Shown here: positions 18,022 through 26,767 of the stretch, piece after piece
How the letters are laid out: every line of letters begins with the position of its first letter
Position numbering within the stretch: the stretch's first letter is position 1
Source: Poriferisodalis sp965203655
GTDB taxonomy: Bacteria > Actinomycetota > Acidimicrobiia > Acidimicrobiales > Poriferisodalaceae
Direction of reading: 5' to 3'
DNA length: 64,000 nt
Assembly: GCF_965203655.1 (NCBI RefSeq)
Contig: NZ_CBDBDD010000005.1
Coordinates: forward strand, 124,001-188,000
The notes under the pieces: model-generated
Databases searched by the model: none
Told to the model about the DNA's origin: nothing
What the model saw: only the letters and a program-made list of their open reading frames with translations
Position numbers and translations under genes: made by a program

Positions 18022-18381
18022 GAGTGGCAGAGCACCCTCCCGTACCTCCGCGAAGCTCACGAACCGGGCTTCCGCCGCATCATCCCCGGCCACCGGCTCG
18101 GCATCGGCGTCGCACTCCACCGCGTAATCCAAGATCACGAAGTGCAGGCTCTCGCTGACGTGTTCGGTCACGCCGACCAATTCGCCGCATCTCGCGACGA
18201 GCCCGGTTTCCTCAGCCAGTTCACGCTCGACTGCGTCGCTCAGGCGCTCCCCAGGCTCGACACGCCCGCCGGGAAACGCCCACAAACCCTCGCCCGGCGG
18301 GCGGCCCCGACGCACCAGCAACACCGAACGCTCCCGGACGGCGATGCCGCCGACGCACACCGTGGGAACCGGCCGGCTCAT
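17974..18381 (-). CDS. Nudix hydrolase
   Basis: A 135-residue Nudix-fold pyrophosphohydrolase. The full Nudix box Gx5Ex7REUxEExGU is at residues 39-61, within GGRVEPGERLSDAVERE and the following LAEETGL; the Glu residues bind Mg2+. The preceding GEGLWAFPGG resembles MutT-like and ADP-ribose pyrophosphatase members, so a nucleotide-cleaning role is plausible but the substrate is open. The ATG overlaps the GNAT stop (ATGA), placing it last in the tatA-helY-thyX-GNAT group. Its 3' end runs 48 bases into the convergent neighbour. Confidence 0.92.
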   Translation of the reverse strand: MSRPVPTVCVGGIAVRERSVLLVRRGRPPGEGLWAFPGGRVEPGERLSDAVERELAEETGLVARCGELVGVTEHVSESLHFVILDYAVECDADAEPVAGDDAAEARFVSFAEVREGALPLSGGMREFLDRHVLSG

Positions 18382-18878
18382 TTTGTGCGAAGCGATGTCG
18401 GAGCATCCGGCTGCAGCGATCGGTGCAGCACCAACAGCCGTGCAGTGAAGCCGAAAGTCTCAAAAAAGTTCTTGGTGGCACGATTGCCGGGTAGCGCGAG
18501 CGCGTCCACGCCGACGCAGTTCTGCTGCTCGCACCACAGCAGCGCTTCACCGATCAGTGCCTCGCCGACGCCAACCTCCCGGGCACCCCGAGTGACATAC
18601 AGATCGGTGACGCGACCCAGCGTCTCGCCGGTCTGCAGCGTCTCGACCGCCGCCACGGCGTAGCCCACCGGAGCGTCGTCGATCACGCCGATCCACACGG
18701 CGCAGTCGGGATCGCCCAGATCGGCTGCCAGGCTCTCCTCGAACGGACGCCCCCGCACCTCCCGGCGAGACCAAACCCAGCCCCCTCGGGCGTCTTCCTG
18801 TTCGACCACTGCCTCAGAGGCCATCTGCGCGAGCGCGCCCAAGTGCTCGGGCCCGGCAGGGCGGGCAACTATGTCCAC
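18378..18878 (-). CDS. GNAT-family N-acetyltransferase
   Basis: A 166-residue acetyltransferase that would move an acetyl group from acetyl-CoA to an unknown amine. Core strands are visible: AVWIGVIDDAPVGYAVA (beta 2-4), then GRVTDLYVTRGAREVGVGEALI, which contains a variant of the acetyl-CoA loop (R-x-x-G-V-G), and late FFETFGFTARLLVLHRSL, the usual GNAT ending. The GTG at 18878 with an upstream GGGAATGG is chosen because it lies just after the thyX stop; the frame is open far upstream, but that part only shadows thyX. The stop overlaps the Nudix start (ATGA). Confidence 0.85.
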   Translation of the reverse strand: MDIVARPAGPEHLGALAQMASEAVVEQEDARGGWVWSRREVRGRPFEESLAADLGDPDCAVWIGVIDDAPVGYAVAAVETLQTGETLGRVTDLYVTRGAREVGVGEALIGEALLWCEQQNCVGVDALALPGNRATKNFFETFGFTARLLVLHRSLQPDAPTSLRTK

Positions 18879-18919
18879 CGGACCATTCCCAAGATTCCGG
18901 TCTCCATTCGGCGCAATCC

Positions 18920-20530
18920 TCAGGCAGGTTCGGCAGAACGCCGCCGAGCAGTGGCTTCCTCGGCGCCCAAGCGTCCCAGGATCCCCTCGGACACATCGAC
19001 GTGCGACAGCATCGCTGCGACTGCGTGGTGACCGGCCACCTCGGAGATCTGCCGGTACATCTCGATCACGATCCGCCGGTAGTCGGTGTGTCCCTGGGGC
19101 TGTGACCGCAGCTCGATCATGTGCATGGCCTCGCGGGCGTTGAACTGCATGCTGTAGCGGACGCGGTAGGCCATGGCCACGGCGTAGGACGCCTCCAAGG
19201 CGCCGACAGTCTCGGCCACGGTGTCGTAGAGCTCCGCCGACAGCTCGATCACATCGTCGTAGGCCTCCCCCCCACCGGCTGCATCCACCAGTGCGGGAAC
19301 GGCATACCCGTGCTGGGGTCCCAGCGGCTGCCATTCGATCGTCAGCAGGCGGTGACGCTGCAGGTCGCGGAAACTGCCGTAATCGCCGAGCACGTCGAAG
19401 CGATAGTCGAGGCGCTCCAGCCCCCGGCCCGGCCGGTGGCGGCGGTTCGTGCGCTCGCCGCAGTAGCGCTGCACCAGCTCCATGCGCTGGGCTTCGGTCA
19501 TGTCGGCCACGCGGGCCGCGATCTGCGACTCCGGGAGCGAGGTGTACGGGTACAGCATGGCAGCGAGCATCTTGGTCTCGCCGTCGGGATCCCAGTCGGT
19601 GAGCACAACCTCGGCTACCGGCTCGGCGACCTCGTCCGCGAACAGGTCCGCTGCGAACTCCGACATCGAGTTGCGGTTGGCCTCGAGGTAGTCGGACCAC
19701 ACCACCCCCCGATCGGGCTGGTCCACCCGCCTCAGGAACGACGGGATGACCTTGCGCAGCTCGGTCAGCATCATCTGGGCGTAGCTGCGGGCTTCTGGCA
19801 GCGGGTGCGCCCGCATCCGCAGCAGCAGCGCCTCGTACGCCTGCCCCGTGCCGAAGATGCCGACATTGGACAGGCTGGCGGCCGGCAGCAGTCCGCGTGC
19901 CGAGTCGAACGCCTGCGCACGGATGGCTCGGCGGCGCGCAAGGTCACTCGTGCCGGGCGTCGCGTCGGGATGCTCGGTCAGCCACTCGGTCATCCGGCGG
20001 ACCATGTCGCCGTAGGCGTCGAACATGCGGTCGACGTCGCCGACGAAACGCGTCCCGGCACGCGAGCTCATCACCGAGGGGGGGCGGTAGTACCGGTAGC
20101 GGCCACCGAAGCGCTCGTCATAGGCGAGATAACGGGTTGACTGCTCGAGGTATGACATCAGCCGTCCACGCTCGAGCACCTTGGTCAGCAGGTTCGACGC
20201 CTGCTCACACGCCAGGTGCACGGCCCCGAGCTGTGCGACCGAGTCGTCGCCGTACTCGACGAACACCCGCTGGTAGAGCTGCTCGGCCCGTGCGACGCCC
20301 ACGGTGGCGTCGATGGTCTCGTCACCGGAGATGTCGAGGTCGTCCACGAATTCGTCGAGCAGCAGCCGGCGCAGGCTCTTGTGCGTCCTGGAGTAGCGGG
20401 CGAACAGCGCCCCTTTGACCACCTCTGGGAGGTTCACGAGCGCAAAGACCGGTTCACGCAGGTTGGTGACATAACGCCGCAGCACGTCCTGTTCGGCAGG
20501 AGTGAAGGTTTCCGCGTGGTAGTGGATCAC
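18920..20530 (-). CDS. thyX: Tandem-domain ThyX-like flavin-dependent thymidylate synthase
   Basis: About 536 residues, twice the usual ThyX length, with two ThyX-like halves. The first half has VFALVNLPEVVKGALFARYSR and the later LGAVHLACEQASNLLTKVLERGR with SYLEQSTRYL; the second has YGSFRDLQRHRLLTIEWQPL and MQFNAREAMHMIELRSQ, reminiscent of the catalytic RHR-containing ThyX motif. ThyX makes dTMP from dUMP using FAD and methylenetetrahydrofolate. Long duplicated forms occur in actinobacteria and their activity is less certain than for short ThyX. No ATG is near; GTG 20530 (VIHYHAETF) gives a family-like N-terminus, while a TTG at 20578 would add 16 residues. Neither has a strong ribosome binding site. 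Confidence 0.82.
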   Translation of the reverse strand: MIHYHAETFTPAEQDVLRRYVTNLREPVFALVNLPEVVKGALFARYSRTHKSLRRLLLDEFVDDLDISGDETIDATVGVARAEQLYQRVFVEYGDDSVAQLGAVHLACEQASNLLTKVLERGRLMSYLEQSTRYLAYDERFGGRYRYYRPPSVMSSRAGTRFVGDVDRMFDAYGDMVRRMTEWLTEHPDATPGTSDLARRRAIRAQAFDSARGLLPAASLSNVGIFGTGQAYEALLLRMRAHPLPEARSYAQMMLTELRKVIPSFLRRVDQPDRGVVWSDYLEANRNSMSEFAADLFADEVAEPVAEVVLTDWDPDGETKMLAAMLYPYTSLPESQIAARVADMTEAQRMELVQRYCGERTNRRHRPGRGLERLDYRFDVLGDYGSFRDLQRHRLLTIEWQPLGPQHGYAVPALVDAAGGGEAYDDVIELSAELYDTVAETVGALEASYAVAMAYRVRYSMQFNAREAMHMIELRSQPQGHTDYRRIVIEMYRQISEVAGHHAVAAMLSHVDVSEGILGRLGAEEATARRRSAEPA

Positions 20531-20617
20531 CGGCGGGGAAGGTTGCTTGGCGGCACCGCGCCGATGGTATGGCCCCAATCGGGTGCATCCGCGGATCGGC
20601 GGCCTGCGGTCGCGATG

Positions 20618-21247
20618 TCAGAAGACGATTTCGGCGCCGTCGGGAACCACCTCCACGGACAACTCCCGGCACCTGCCTACCCGCTCCCCGTCGAGCCACA
20701 GCGCCATCGGCCGTTCGAACCGGAACTCGGCGCTCGCCACGCGGCGCACCGAGATCGCCGGGTGCGGTACGTGAGTCCCCGAAGGCAGGCGTCTACGAGC
20801 CGCCAAACGATCCCCAAAGCCCAAGCTTGGCCCATTGATCCCGGTTTCGAGCACGTGCAGTCGCCCGTCGTTGGGATGGGCTGCCGGTGCCAGCCGCCAC
20901 GTTCCGGCGCGATCGGCATTCATGACGGCGACAAGGGATCCATGCCACCACGAATTGCGTGTGATCACCCCGACGCATGCCCACAGGCTGTCACCGTCGG
21001 CTGTCACAGCGATGAGATCGATAGGTGCCGTGTGGGCCTGGTCTGAGCGCACGCGTCGCGCGCCGCCGCTGGGTGCCCCGACCACCTGCCACAGGTCGCC
21101 ACCGATGACGCCAATCGGTTCATGATCACCAGTTCCGGCACGCTGGGAGGTGATTTCCCTGCGCAGCTCGCTGTTGCTGGAGGCAATCGGCGCCCCCGAC
21201 GGCAACGATGCCGGCTTGCCCCACGGCTCGCCGCGCCGGATCGTCAT
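20618..21247 (-). CDS. Protein like the C-terminal domain of diacylglycerol/lipid kinases
   Basis: A 209-residue protein whose C-terminal half resembles the beta-sandwich domain of YegS/DgkB-type lipid kinases: FERPMALWLDGERVGRCREL followed by SVEVVPDGAEIVF is the usual ending. The GGDGT nucleotide-binding motif and the rest of the catalytic domain are absent, so kinase activity is not expected. An NDGRLHVLETGI-like stretch is consistent with the same fold. The ATG overlaps the helY stop (ATGA). It could be a lipid-binding regulator or a truncated kinase. Moderate certainty. Confidence 0.65.
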   Translation of the reverse strand: MTIRRGEPWGKPASLPSGAPIASSNSELRREITSQRAGTGDHEPIGVIGGDLWQVVGAPSGGARRVRSDQAHTAPIDLIAVTADGDSLWACVGVITRNSWWHGSLVAVMNADRAGTWRLAPAAHPNDGRLHVLETGINGPSLGFGDRLAARRRLPSGTHVPHPAISVRRVASAEFRFERPMALWLDGERVGRCRELSVEVVPDGAEIVF

Positions 21248-23682
21248 CGCAGCCTGCGAATACGTGTCGTCACCGCTGTGGGTGAGAATCCCCCGCCCGT
21301 GTGCACCTCGACCGGCCCAACCGGCGGTTCGTCGGACACTCGCGCCGCGGCCGCCACCACGTCGCGATCGAGCGCAGCGCGTGCGGCTGCAGCTGCACGG
21401 CGGGTACCGGCCGTTGGCGCTACATCCGCGATGCGGTCCACGAGGTCGATCAGCTGTCGCATCTGGCGCACGAAGTCACCTCCCGCGGGCGCGTCGCCGC
21501 CTGCGAGGTCGGACCGCCACAGCTCCACATACGTCGCACCCGCAGCCCAAGCATGCGCTGTCGCCAAGAACGCTGCGTCGGGCGGGCGAGAGAGCACGAG
21601 ACTGTGGCGGCGCTCAGCCTCGGAGATCTCAGCAGCCAGTTCGAAGATCAGCCCGGTGCGTTCCCGGCACTCATCGTCGGGAAAGCGCGGTGCGGGCGGC
21701 GGCTGGCTGGAGCGGTGCTCGTAGGTCAGCACCGAAACCAGGCCGGCCATCTGGGCCGGCGTCAGCCCGTCGAAGAGTCCATCTCGCAACGCCAGCACCG
21801 TCAGCAGATCTGCTTCATGGAAGACCGAGCGCAGGCACTCGCCTGACGGCGTGAGAGACCAGCCGTCCGCGCACCCGAACTCGTTCAGCACCTGGTTGGT
21901 GGCGTCGAGCTGGCGGGCCAACCCTCCCTTGGCAATCTTGATGCGTTCCTTCATCCGGCCGACCCTGGCCCCGACGCGCTCGGCCTGCTGCTCTGCCTCG
22001 GCGAGCGCCCGGTCAGGGCGCCGGTCTCCTGGACGCCCGCGTTGCCGCCGGCCTCCGTGGGGGGGTCCCCGGTGCCGGCCGCTCCCCGGTCGGTTCGGGG
22101 ATCGGCCGCCGCCCATCGATCGCACCCGCGCCCGCGCTTCGCGCAGCGCCCGACGCTCGACCTCCAGAGCTGCAAGCCATTCGTCGATGCGCCGGTCGGC
22201 ACGCCATTGGGCGAACGAGCTCCGCACCAGCTCGATGGCCTCGGAGTGGGTTCGGCTGGCGATCAGGTTGGCCACCATGTTGTAGGTCGGCCGGAACGAC
22301 GACTCGAGCTCGTAGTCGTCACTGGCGGCAAGGCGTGCCGTCTCTGCGAATGCCGTGTGCGGGTGCCACAGCGTGTAGGCGTAGCCGACATCGTCGATGC
22401 CGCGACGGCCCGCCCGGCCAGTGAGCTGTGTGTACTCGCCGGGAGTCAGCATCGTGAAGCCTTCGCCGCGGAAGCGACTGAGCTGGCTGATCACCACCGA
22501 GCGGGCCGGCATGTTGATGCCCAGCGCCAGCGTCTCGGTCGCAAAGACCACGGCCAGCAGCCCTGCTGTGAAGCAGTCCTCGATCGTCTCCTTGAATGCC
22601 GGCACGAGACCGGCATGATGGGCCGCAACGCCCGCCTGCAGGCCATCCAGCCAGTCCTCGTAGCCCAGAGCATCCAGATCGCCGCTGCCCAACGCGGCCG
22701 TGTGTGCCGCAGCGATCTGGCAAACCCGATGCTGCTCGGCGGCGTCGAGGAATGCCGCTCCGTCCGCCACCAACGTCCGAGCGGCGTCGTCGCAGCCCTG
22801 GCGAGAAAAGACGAACACGATCGCTGGCAGCTTGCCGTCGGCTGCGAGATGCTCGACGATCTCCGAACGCCGCGGGCGCGCTGGCCGCGTGCCCCCCGAA
22901 CGCTTGCGCCGGTGACCTCCCGAGCGTGAGCGGGCCCGCTCTTCCCACCGCTCAATCTCTGGGTTCGCACGGCCGTCCTGCAGCGTCGGAAGATCGATGA
23001 CGCGCCGGCTGTGCCGCTCGTACAGCAGGAATCGATCCTCAAGCGGCACCGGGCGCGCCGCTGACACGACCGCTTCGCAACGCCCGGCAGCCACGTCAAT
23101 CCACGCTGCCAGCTCAGCGGCATTGCTGACTGTCGCCGACAAGCACACCAAGCGCATGTGCGGCGGCGTGCCGATGATGACCTCTTCCCAGACGGCCCCC
23201 CGGTAGGGGTCCTGCAGGTAGTGGATCTCGTCCAGCACTGCGATGCCGAACTCGGCAACATGAGGCGACGAGGCGTACATCATGTTGCGCAACACCTCGG
23301 TGGTCATGACCACCACATCGGCGTTGGGCCGGATGACGTTGTCGCCGGTGAGCAGTCCCACGCGATCAATGCCCAGCCACGATCGCAGGTCGCGCAGCTT
23401 CTGGTTCGACAGGGCTTTGGTGGGAGTCGTGTAGGCGGCTCGCTGGCCGGCCTCAAGGGCCCGCGCTATCGCGTACTCCGCCACCAGCGTCTTGCCTCCC
23501 GATGTCGGCGCGGAGACCAGCACCGAACTCCCGCGCTGGAGAGCCTCGAACGCCTCGACCTGGAAGCCGTCGGGCGTGATGCCCCGCGCCGCCACATGGT
23601 CCGCCAGCAGCGGCGGCAGCGTGGCACCGTTGCCGCCTTCAACGCTGAACGCTGGCTGGTTCTGTGTGTGGGTCTCGCTCAC
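21244..23682 (-). CDS. helY: Ski2/HelY-type superfamily 2 RNA helicase
   Basis: An 812-residue DExH helicase related to Ski2/Mtr4 and mycobacterial HelY, expected to unwind structured RNA with ATP. Motif I APTSGGKT is at 58-65, motif II DEIH at 151-154, SAT near 180 (LSATVSNAAEL), and motif VI in YTQLTGRAGRRGIDD. A basic insert rich in Arg/Gly lies near 252-275 and another near 560-600 (GRSPNRPGSGRHRGPPHGGR), both probably RNA-contacting. The start overlaps the tatC stop (ATGA). The tatA-tatC-helY order is the same as in mycobacteria. Confidence 0.93.
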   Translation of the reverse strand: MSETHTQNQPAFSVEGGNGATLPPLLADHVAARGITPDGFQVEAFEALQRGSSVLVSAPTSGGKTLVAEYAIARALEAGQRAAYTTPTKALSNQKLRDLRSWLGIDRVGLLTGDNVIRPNADVVVMTTEVLRNMMYASSPHVAEFGIAVLDEIHYLQDPYRGAVWEEVIIGTPPHMRLVCLSATVSNAAELAAWIDVAAGRCEAVVSAARPVPLEDRFLLYERHSRRVIDLPTLQDGRANPEIERWEERARSRSGGHRRKRSGGTRPARPRRSEIVEHLAADGKLPAIVFVFSRQGCDDAARTLVADGAAFLDAAEQHRVCQIAAAHTAALGSGDLDALGYEDWLDGLQAGVAAHHAGLVPAFKETIEDCFTAGLLAVVFATETLALGINMPARSVVISQLSRFRGEGFTMLTPGEYTQLTGRAGRRGIDDVGYAYTLWHPHTAFAETARLAASDDYELESSFRPTYNMVANLIASRTHSEAIELVRSSFAQWRADRRIDEWLAALEVERRALREARARVRSMGGGRSPNRPGSGRHRGPPHGGRRQRGRPGDRRPDRALAEAEQQAERVGARVGRMKERIKIAKGGLARQLDATNQVLNEFGCADGWSLTPSGECLRSVFHEADLLTVLALRDGLFDGLTPAQMAGLVSVLTYEHRSSQPPPAPRFPDDECRERTGLIFELAAEISEAERRHSLVLSRPPDAAFLATAHAWAAGATYVELWRSDLAGGDAPAGGDFVRQMRQLIDLVDRIADVAPTAGTRRAAAAARAALDRDVVAAAARVSDEPPVGPVEVHTGGGFSPTAVTTRIRRLR

Positions 23683-24563
23683 GAACCGGAGTCCGCAACG
23701 CTGGCGATCTCGTCCTGTGGTTCGCCCCGGAGATCATCAGGGGGCTCCTGGCCGCGGCGTCGACGCAGGCGAAACGGCCCGGCACCGCCGCGTCGTCGCA
23801 GGATCAGGAAACCGACCAAGATCGACAGCTCGTAGAACACGTACAGCGGCACCGACAGCGCAGCGAGCGTGAACGGGTCGCCCGAGGGCGTGATGATCGC
23901 AGCACCGGCGACGATGCCGACGATGGCATAGCGGCGGGCCCGATTGAGCTGCCGCGGGGTCACAATCTCAGCGAGCTGTGCGAACACCAACAGGATCGGG
24001 AACTCGAAGCCGATGCCGAATGCCAGCATCATGAACGTCACCAAGCCCAAGTAGGCACCCGGCCCCAGCAGCGGATCCACGACATCCCCGCTGACGGAGA
24101 TCAGAAAGTCCAACGCCCGCTCGAAGGTGAAGTAGGCGAGTACTACACCGGACGCGAACAGCCCGAATCCGACGATCACGAAAGGCACCGCCCAGCGCTT
24201 CTCGCGCCGATCCAAGGCCGGGGTGATGAAGCGCCACAGGTGCCACAACAGCACCGGCATGGCCAGCACGACGCCTAGGTACATCGAGACCTTGATGCGG
24301 GTGCGGAACCCTTCCAACGGCGAGGTGATGATCAGGCTGCAGGAATCCCCCAGCACGCTCGCCGGAGCGTCGCGGGCTTCCAGCACCCGGCAGTACGGGG
24401 GCAAGAAGACTGCCTCCAAGAGCCAGTCGTAGACGATCAGGCCGACGACCATGCCGATGCCGATCGCGACGATGCTGAAGATGAGCCGGTTGCGCAGCTC
24501 CGAGACGTGGTCCCAGAAACCCATCACCGACGGCCGCTGACGGCGTCGTGGCCAGAGCCTCAC
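23679..24563 (-). CDS. tatC: Sec-independent protein translocase TatC
   Basis: A 294-residue polytopic membrane protein that recognises twin-arginine signal peptides and forms the Tat receptor. MGFWDHVSELRNRLIFSIVAIG (residues 14-35) contains the conserved HxxELRxR motif and the first of six membrane spans. Further spans are visible around PVLLWHLWRFITPAL, the FALSVSGD-like loop and FGIGFEFPILLVF, which contains the conserved FE pair. A basic C-terminal tail follows. The ATG overlaps the tatA stop and the stop overlaps the helY start, both as ATGA. Confidence 0.97.
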   Translation of the reverse strand: MRLWPRRRQRPSVMGFWDHVSELRNRLIFSIVAIGIGMVVGLIVYDWLLEAVFLPPYCRVLEARDAPASVLGDSCSLIITSPLEGFRTRIKVSMYLGVVLAMPVLLWHLWRFITPALDRREKRWAVPFVIVGFGLFASGVVLAYFTFERALDFLISVSGDVVDPLLGPGAYLGLVTFMMLAFGIGFEFPILLVFAQLAEIVTPRQLNRARRYAIVGIVAGAAIITPSGDPFTLAALSVPLYVFYELSILVGFLILRRRGGAGPFRLRRRRGQEPPDDLRGEPQDEIASVADSGS

Positions 24564-24871
24564 GCAGGTCCGTCGCTCGTCGGGCGATCCGCCCCGGTGT
24601 CGGCGGCGGGTTCTTCAGATGAGCCCGCTGCTGCTGGCTCAGCCTCGCCTGGTGTTGCGGTCTCGCTCGGCGGGTTCTTCGGCGGGTCGGCCGGCTCGAT
24701 GATCGGCGTTGCAAGCGTGGCGTCCATCTCCTGGCGGACCGACGTGGAGAAGTCGCGTACCTGCCGGAAGGCGCGGCCGATGCCCCGGATGGCACCCGGC
24801 AGCCGCTTGGGTCCCAGCACGATCAGTGCCACGAGCACGATGATCAGCACCTCGTTGGGCTGCAGGCTCAC
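24560..24871 (-). CDS. tatA: TatA/TatB-family translocase subunit
   Basis: A 103-residue single-span protein from a GTG at 24871. The N-terminus LQPNEVLIIVLVALIVLGPKR has the family's short membrane helix and the Gly-Pro hinge, followed by an amphipathic helix (GAIRGIGRAFRQVRDFSTSV). The GAIRxxxRAxRQVRD run resembles actinobacterial TatB at least as much as TatA, so it may act as TatB. The C-terminal half is a Pro/Ala/Glu-rich disordered tail. Chosen over an open upstream extension because the helix starts directly after the GTG. First gene of the tatA-tatC-helY chain. Confidence 0.88.
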   Translation of the reverse strand: MSLQPNEVLIIVLVALIVLGPKRLPGAIRGIGRAFRQVRDFSTSVRQEMDATLATPIIEPADPPKNPPSETATPGEAEPAAAGSSEEPAADTGADRPTSDGPA

Positions 24872-24908
24872 GGCTCGATGGTAGAACCCGCGCCTGCCGA
24901 TTCGGTTC

Positions 24909-25193
24909 TCACAGCCGAAGAGGCAGCACCCTGCGAGCAGCCCAGCGAAGCACGATCCCCAGCGCCCGCTCCCCCGCGACGCGGCGGAGCGACGGCACGT
25001 CGAGACTGTCGATGGCATCGCGAGCGCGCACGAGATCGGCCCGCACTGTTGTGACCGCATGAGAAACAACGTCCAGCGATGCGGCCGTGGCTCGCATCTG
25101 GGCGGCGAGCCGGCGGATCTGCAACGTGGCCACAACCACGAGCACAGCAAACGCAACAGCCGGCAGCAGCCAGATCAGGCCCACGGCACTCAC
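24909..25193 (-). CDS. Small single-span membrane protein
   Basis: A 94-residue protein with one N-terminal membrane helix (VGLIWLLPAVAFAVLVVVATL) followed by a helical, basic region (AAQMRATAASLDVVSHAV) that could form a short coiled coil. Starts with GTG at 25193, weak ribosome-binding support. It lies 37 bases upstream of tatA on the same strand and may be part of that operon. No family recognised; topology resembles small actinobacterial membrane proteins of the DUF948 type. Confidence 0.62.
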   Translation of the reverse strand: MSAVGLIWLLPAVAFAVLVVVATLQIRRLAAQMRATAASLDVVSHAVTTVRADLVRARDAIDSLDVPSLRRVAGERALGIVLRWAARRVLPLRL

Positions 25194-25298
25194 GATAGAG
25201 CGCGAGATGCGGCCCAGATATCGGGCGCTTGCCGTGGATCTTCAACGGATCTGGATGCGTGCCGCTTGGGAGGGCGCCCGAATTGGCACGATAGGGGG

Positions 25299-26060
25299 GT
25301 GCCCCCGCAGCCGCTGCCGTCCCTGCGCACGCCCCCGATCACCTTCGCACATCGAGGCGGGCGCGCCCACGGCCCCGACAATGCGCTCGAGACATTCGCC
25401 ACGGCGTTGGAGCTAGGCGCGACCGGTCTCGAGACCGATGTATGGCTCAGCAGCGACGGGCACCCGATGCTGGATCACGACGGGGTCGCCTGGCATCGGG
25501 GTGTTCGCCGGGCCTTCAGCTCGCTGCGCCGCGAACGAATTGGCGCCGGCATTCCCACGCTGACGGACATGTACGAAGCGTGCGGCGCCGACTTCGAACT
25601 CTCGGTGGACCTCAAGGACCCAGCAGCCGCTGATGTCGTCATCGAAACCGCTCGCGACGCAGGCGCCGAGCAGCACTTATGGATCTGCCACCGGGATTGG
25701 GGCCTGCTGACCGATCTGAGGAATCGCACGAGCGCCCATATCGTCGACTCGACCCGGGTCCGTCGCATGAAGGAAGGCCCCGAGCGCCGCGCCGCCGCCA
25801 TGGCCGACTGCGGAATCGACGCGGTCAACCTCCCGGCGAAAGACTGGACGGGCGGGCTCGCGGCGCTCTTCCACCGGTTCAAGCGGTTCTGCTTCGGGTG
25901 GGATGTCCAGCACACCCGCTTGGCGGCAGGACTCCGCGCCATGGGCCTCGACGGTCTCTACGGCGACCACGTCGACCGTCTCCTGGCCGGCATCGCCTCC
26001 CGAGGCGATCCGCCCCCGCCCCACAGCAACGACGACCTCTGCGGGGCTCAGTCCGTCTGA
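25299..26060 (+). CDS. Glycerophosphodiester phosphodiesterase
   Basis: A 253-residue TIM-barrel enzyme (GDPD family) that splits glycerophosphodiesters into sn-glycerol-3-phosphate and an alcohol. ITFAHRGGRAHGPDNALETF gives the HRG motif with catalytic His18 and Arg19; ETDVWLSSDGHPMLDHD gives metal-binding Glu45 and Asp47 and the second catalytic His60. LSVDLKD is the next conserved strand. GTG 25299 with an adjacent GGGGGG starts just before the conserved core; the frame is open earlier but without similarity. No signal peptide is seen, so a cytoplasmic enzyme. It is divergent from the tat operon. Confidence 0.9.
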   Translation: MPPQPLPSLRTPPITFAHRGGRAHGPDNALETFATALELGATGLETDVWLSSDGHPMLDHDGVAWHRGVRRAFSSLRRERIGAGIPTLTDMYEACGADFELSVDLKDPAAADVVIETARDAGAEQHLWICHRDWGLLTDLRNRTSAHIVDSTRVRRMKEGPERRAAAMADCGIDAVNLPAKDWTGGLAALFHRFKRFCFGWDVQHTRLAAGLRAMGLDGLYGDHVDRLLAGIASRGDPPPPHSNDDLCGAQSV

Positions 26061-26110
26061 TAGCTCCCGGCGGAGGTCGTGTTCGCCGAGGGCACATCTG
26101 CCGAACGGCG

Positions 26111-26767
26111 TCACAGACCGCCGAGCCGCGTTGGGGGCCAGAAGCGCGCGAAGGCCCGACCGATGATCTCGCTCTCGGGGATCGGACCGAAGTACCGGCT
26201 GTCCTGGCTGGAGAACCGGTTGTCACCCATGACGAAGACGTAGCCGGCGGGTACGGGGACTGGCCCGAAGTCGCTCGTATACACCTCAGTCGAGAGATAG
26301 TCCTCGTTGACCGGCGTTCCGTCGATCATGAGCCGACCGTCCACCGCCCCGACACTCTGGCCACCGACCGCCACGACTCGCTTGACCAGTTCGGCGGTCT
26401 GCGGATCGCGCAGCTGATCGGGGGTGCGGAAAACGACGACGTCTCCCGGGCTGGGGTCACCGATGCGGTAGCTGAGCTTGGAGACCAGCAGCCGGTCGCC
26501 GATCTGAAGCTCCGGCTCCATCGACTCGGACGGTATGAAGAACGCCGCGACGAGAAACGTCCGCATCAGCAGCGCGAGCACCACTGCAGCCATCAACACC
26601 CACGACCACGACAGCAAGGTGCGCGTGCGCCGGCTCATGGCCCGCCGGATGCGCGGCGGGCGCTCGCGGCCGGACAGGCTGCAGCGGGATTCGGGCCTCA
26701 CGGGCTCGTCGAAATCGCATGCGGGCTCCTCAGGCTCCGGCCCAGCAGGCTCGTGGGGAAGGTTCAC
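26111..26767 (-). CDS. lepB: Signal peptidase I
   Basis: Membrane-bound peptidase (218 residues) that removes signal peptides from exported proteins. GTG 26767 is chosen because it overlaps the preceding stop as GTGA; an ATG 13 codons earlier would overlap the neighbour by 43 bases. After an acidic cytoplasmic leader a single span (LLSWSWVLMAAVVLALLMRTF) anchors it. The catalytic Ser82 lies in IPSESMEP and the general-base Lys129 in VKRVVAVGG; MGDNRFSSQDSRYFG is the conserved box D/E. Usual single-span actinobacterial form. Last gene of the proteasome-linked run, which suggests coexpression rather than a shared pathway. Confidence 0.95.
   Translation of the reverse strand: MNLPHEPAGPEPEEPACDFDEPVRPESRCSLSGRERPPRIRRAMSRRTRTLLSWSWVLMAAVVLALLMRTFLVAAFFIPSESMEPELQIGDRLLVSKLSYRIGDPSPGDVVVFRTPDQLRDPQTAELVKRVVAVGGQSVGAVDGRLMIDGTPVNEDYLSTEVYTSDFGPVPVPAGYVFVMGDNRFSSQDSRYFGPIPESEIIGRAFARFWPPTRLGGL

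Noticed and set aside
18879..19700. Upstream extension of the GNAT frame to 440 residues
   Set aside because: This part lies inside thyX in another frame, has no similarity of its own, and a GTG at 18878 gives a normal GNAT length.
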